From contig NZ_LWBU01000179.1 in the NCBI RefSeq assembly GCF_001646665.1, positions 68,759 to 132,758 of the forward strand: a stretch of DNA of 64,000 bases. Direction: 5' to 3'. The notes beneath the pieces are model-generated. The model was not told where the DNA came from, searched no databases, and saw only the letters and a list, made by a program, of their open reading frames with translations. The DNA is from Streptomyces noursei. GTDB lineage: Bacteria > Actinomycetota > Actinomycetes > Streptomycetales > Streptomycetaceae. The position numbers were made by a program, and so were the translations under genes. The first letter of the stretch is position 1; every line of letters begins with the position of its first letter. Of this stretch, positions 61,363 through 64,000 are shown piece after piece.

Positions 61363-61399
61363 AGGGCGGCCACCCCGTACGCAACGGGGTGACCGCCCT
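61363..61399 (-). terminator. rpoC terminator
   Basis: A 16-bp stem with one mismatch (61363-61378 with 61384-61399) and a 5-nt loop lies 21 bp past the rpoC stop. No T run follows, as usual here. It separates the rpoBC transcript from the str operon. Confidence 0.75.
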
Positions 61400-61420
61400 C
61401 CGGTCGATCAAGCGACTCGC

Positions 61421-64000
<2,580 letters not shown>

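Overview
This window is a high-GC (about 70% or more) chromosomal segment whose gene order, GTG starts, codon bias and protein sequences match the conserved core of a Streptomyces or close relative. Most of it is housekeeping DNA, and I see no insertion sequence, prophage, CRISPR array, rRNA or tRNA gene. Many reading frames opposite real genes stay open only because of the GC-rich third codon position; these are left out.

Layout. (1) 1-5,100: the tail of a short-chain dehydrogenase, a 2-hydroxyacid dehydrogenase, then the groES-groEL1 heat-shock operon under two CIRCE operators, and a secreted polysaccharide deacetylase. (2) 5,200-9,400: a THUMP-like methyltransferase, a membrane protein with an in-frame 15-bp minisatellite, an ECF-type sigma factor paired with a YCII protein, and a small protein. 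(3) 9,373-13,600: the t6A tRNA-modification genes tsaB, rimI, tsaD and tsaE, interrupted by an L,D-transpeptidase-like exported protein without cysteine and a small gene beneath a strong palindrome. (4) 13,500-25,100: cell-wall and cofactor genes (alr, nnrE/D fusion, acpS, glmS, coaA, glmM), a drug-type ABC exporter and a DUF389 membrane protein. (5) 25,200-31,500: rpsI/rplM, a receptor Ser/Thr kinase whose outer domain resembles the SecDF P1 head, an ABC-F protein, a membrane-anchored protein and truA.

(6) 31,576-47,962: the complete S10-spc-alpha ribosomal cluster on the minus strand, transcribed from rpsJ to rplQ, including secY, adk, map, infA and rpoA. rpsD is absent from it. Several strong hairpins divide the cluster (after rplO, between adk and map, between map and infA, between rpsQ and rplN). 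(7) 47,963-56,400: a roughly 400-nt S10 leader, a small repeat cluster, and an accessory block: a membrane protein, a GntR-TetR chimeric regulator facing a FAD monooxygenase, a glyoxalase-fold fusion, a lipoprotein, a small charged protein and a Tat-type PIG-L deacetylase. (8) 56,458-64,000: tuf, fusA, rpsG, rpsL (the str operon), then the C-terminal part of rpoC running off the window.

The best leads are regulatory or architectural. They are a near-identical 25-nt hairpin in the S10 and str leaders, the kinase with a SecDF-like sensor domain, the GntR-TetR chimera with a matching inverted repeat, a palindrome over an unknown small gene, and an exported L,D-transpeptidase-like protein that has lost its catalytic residue. 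None of these is proven to be a new system from sequence alone.
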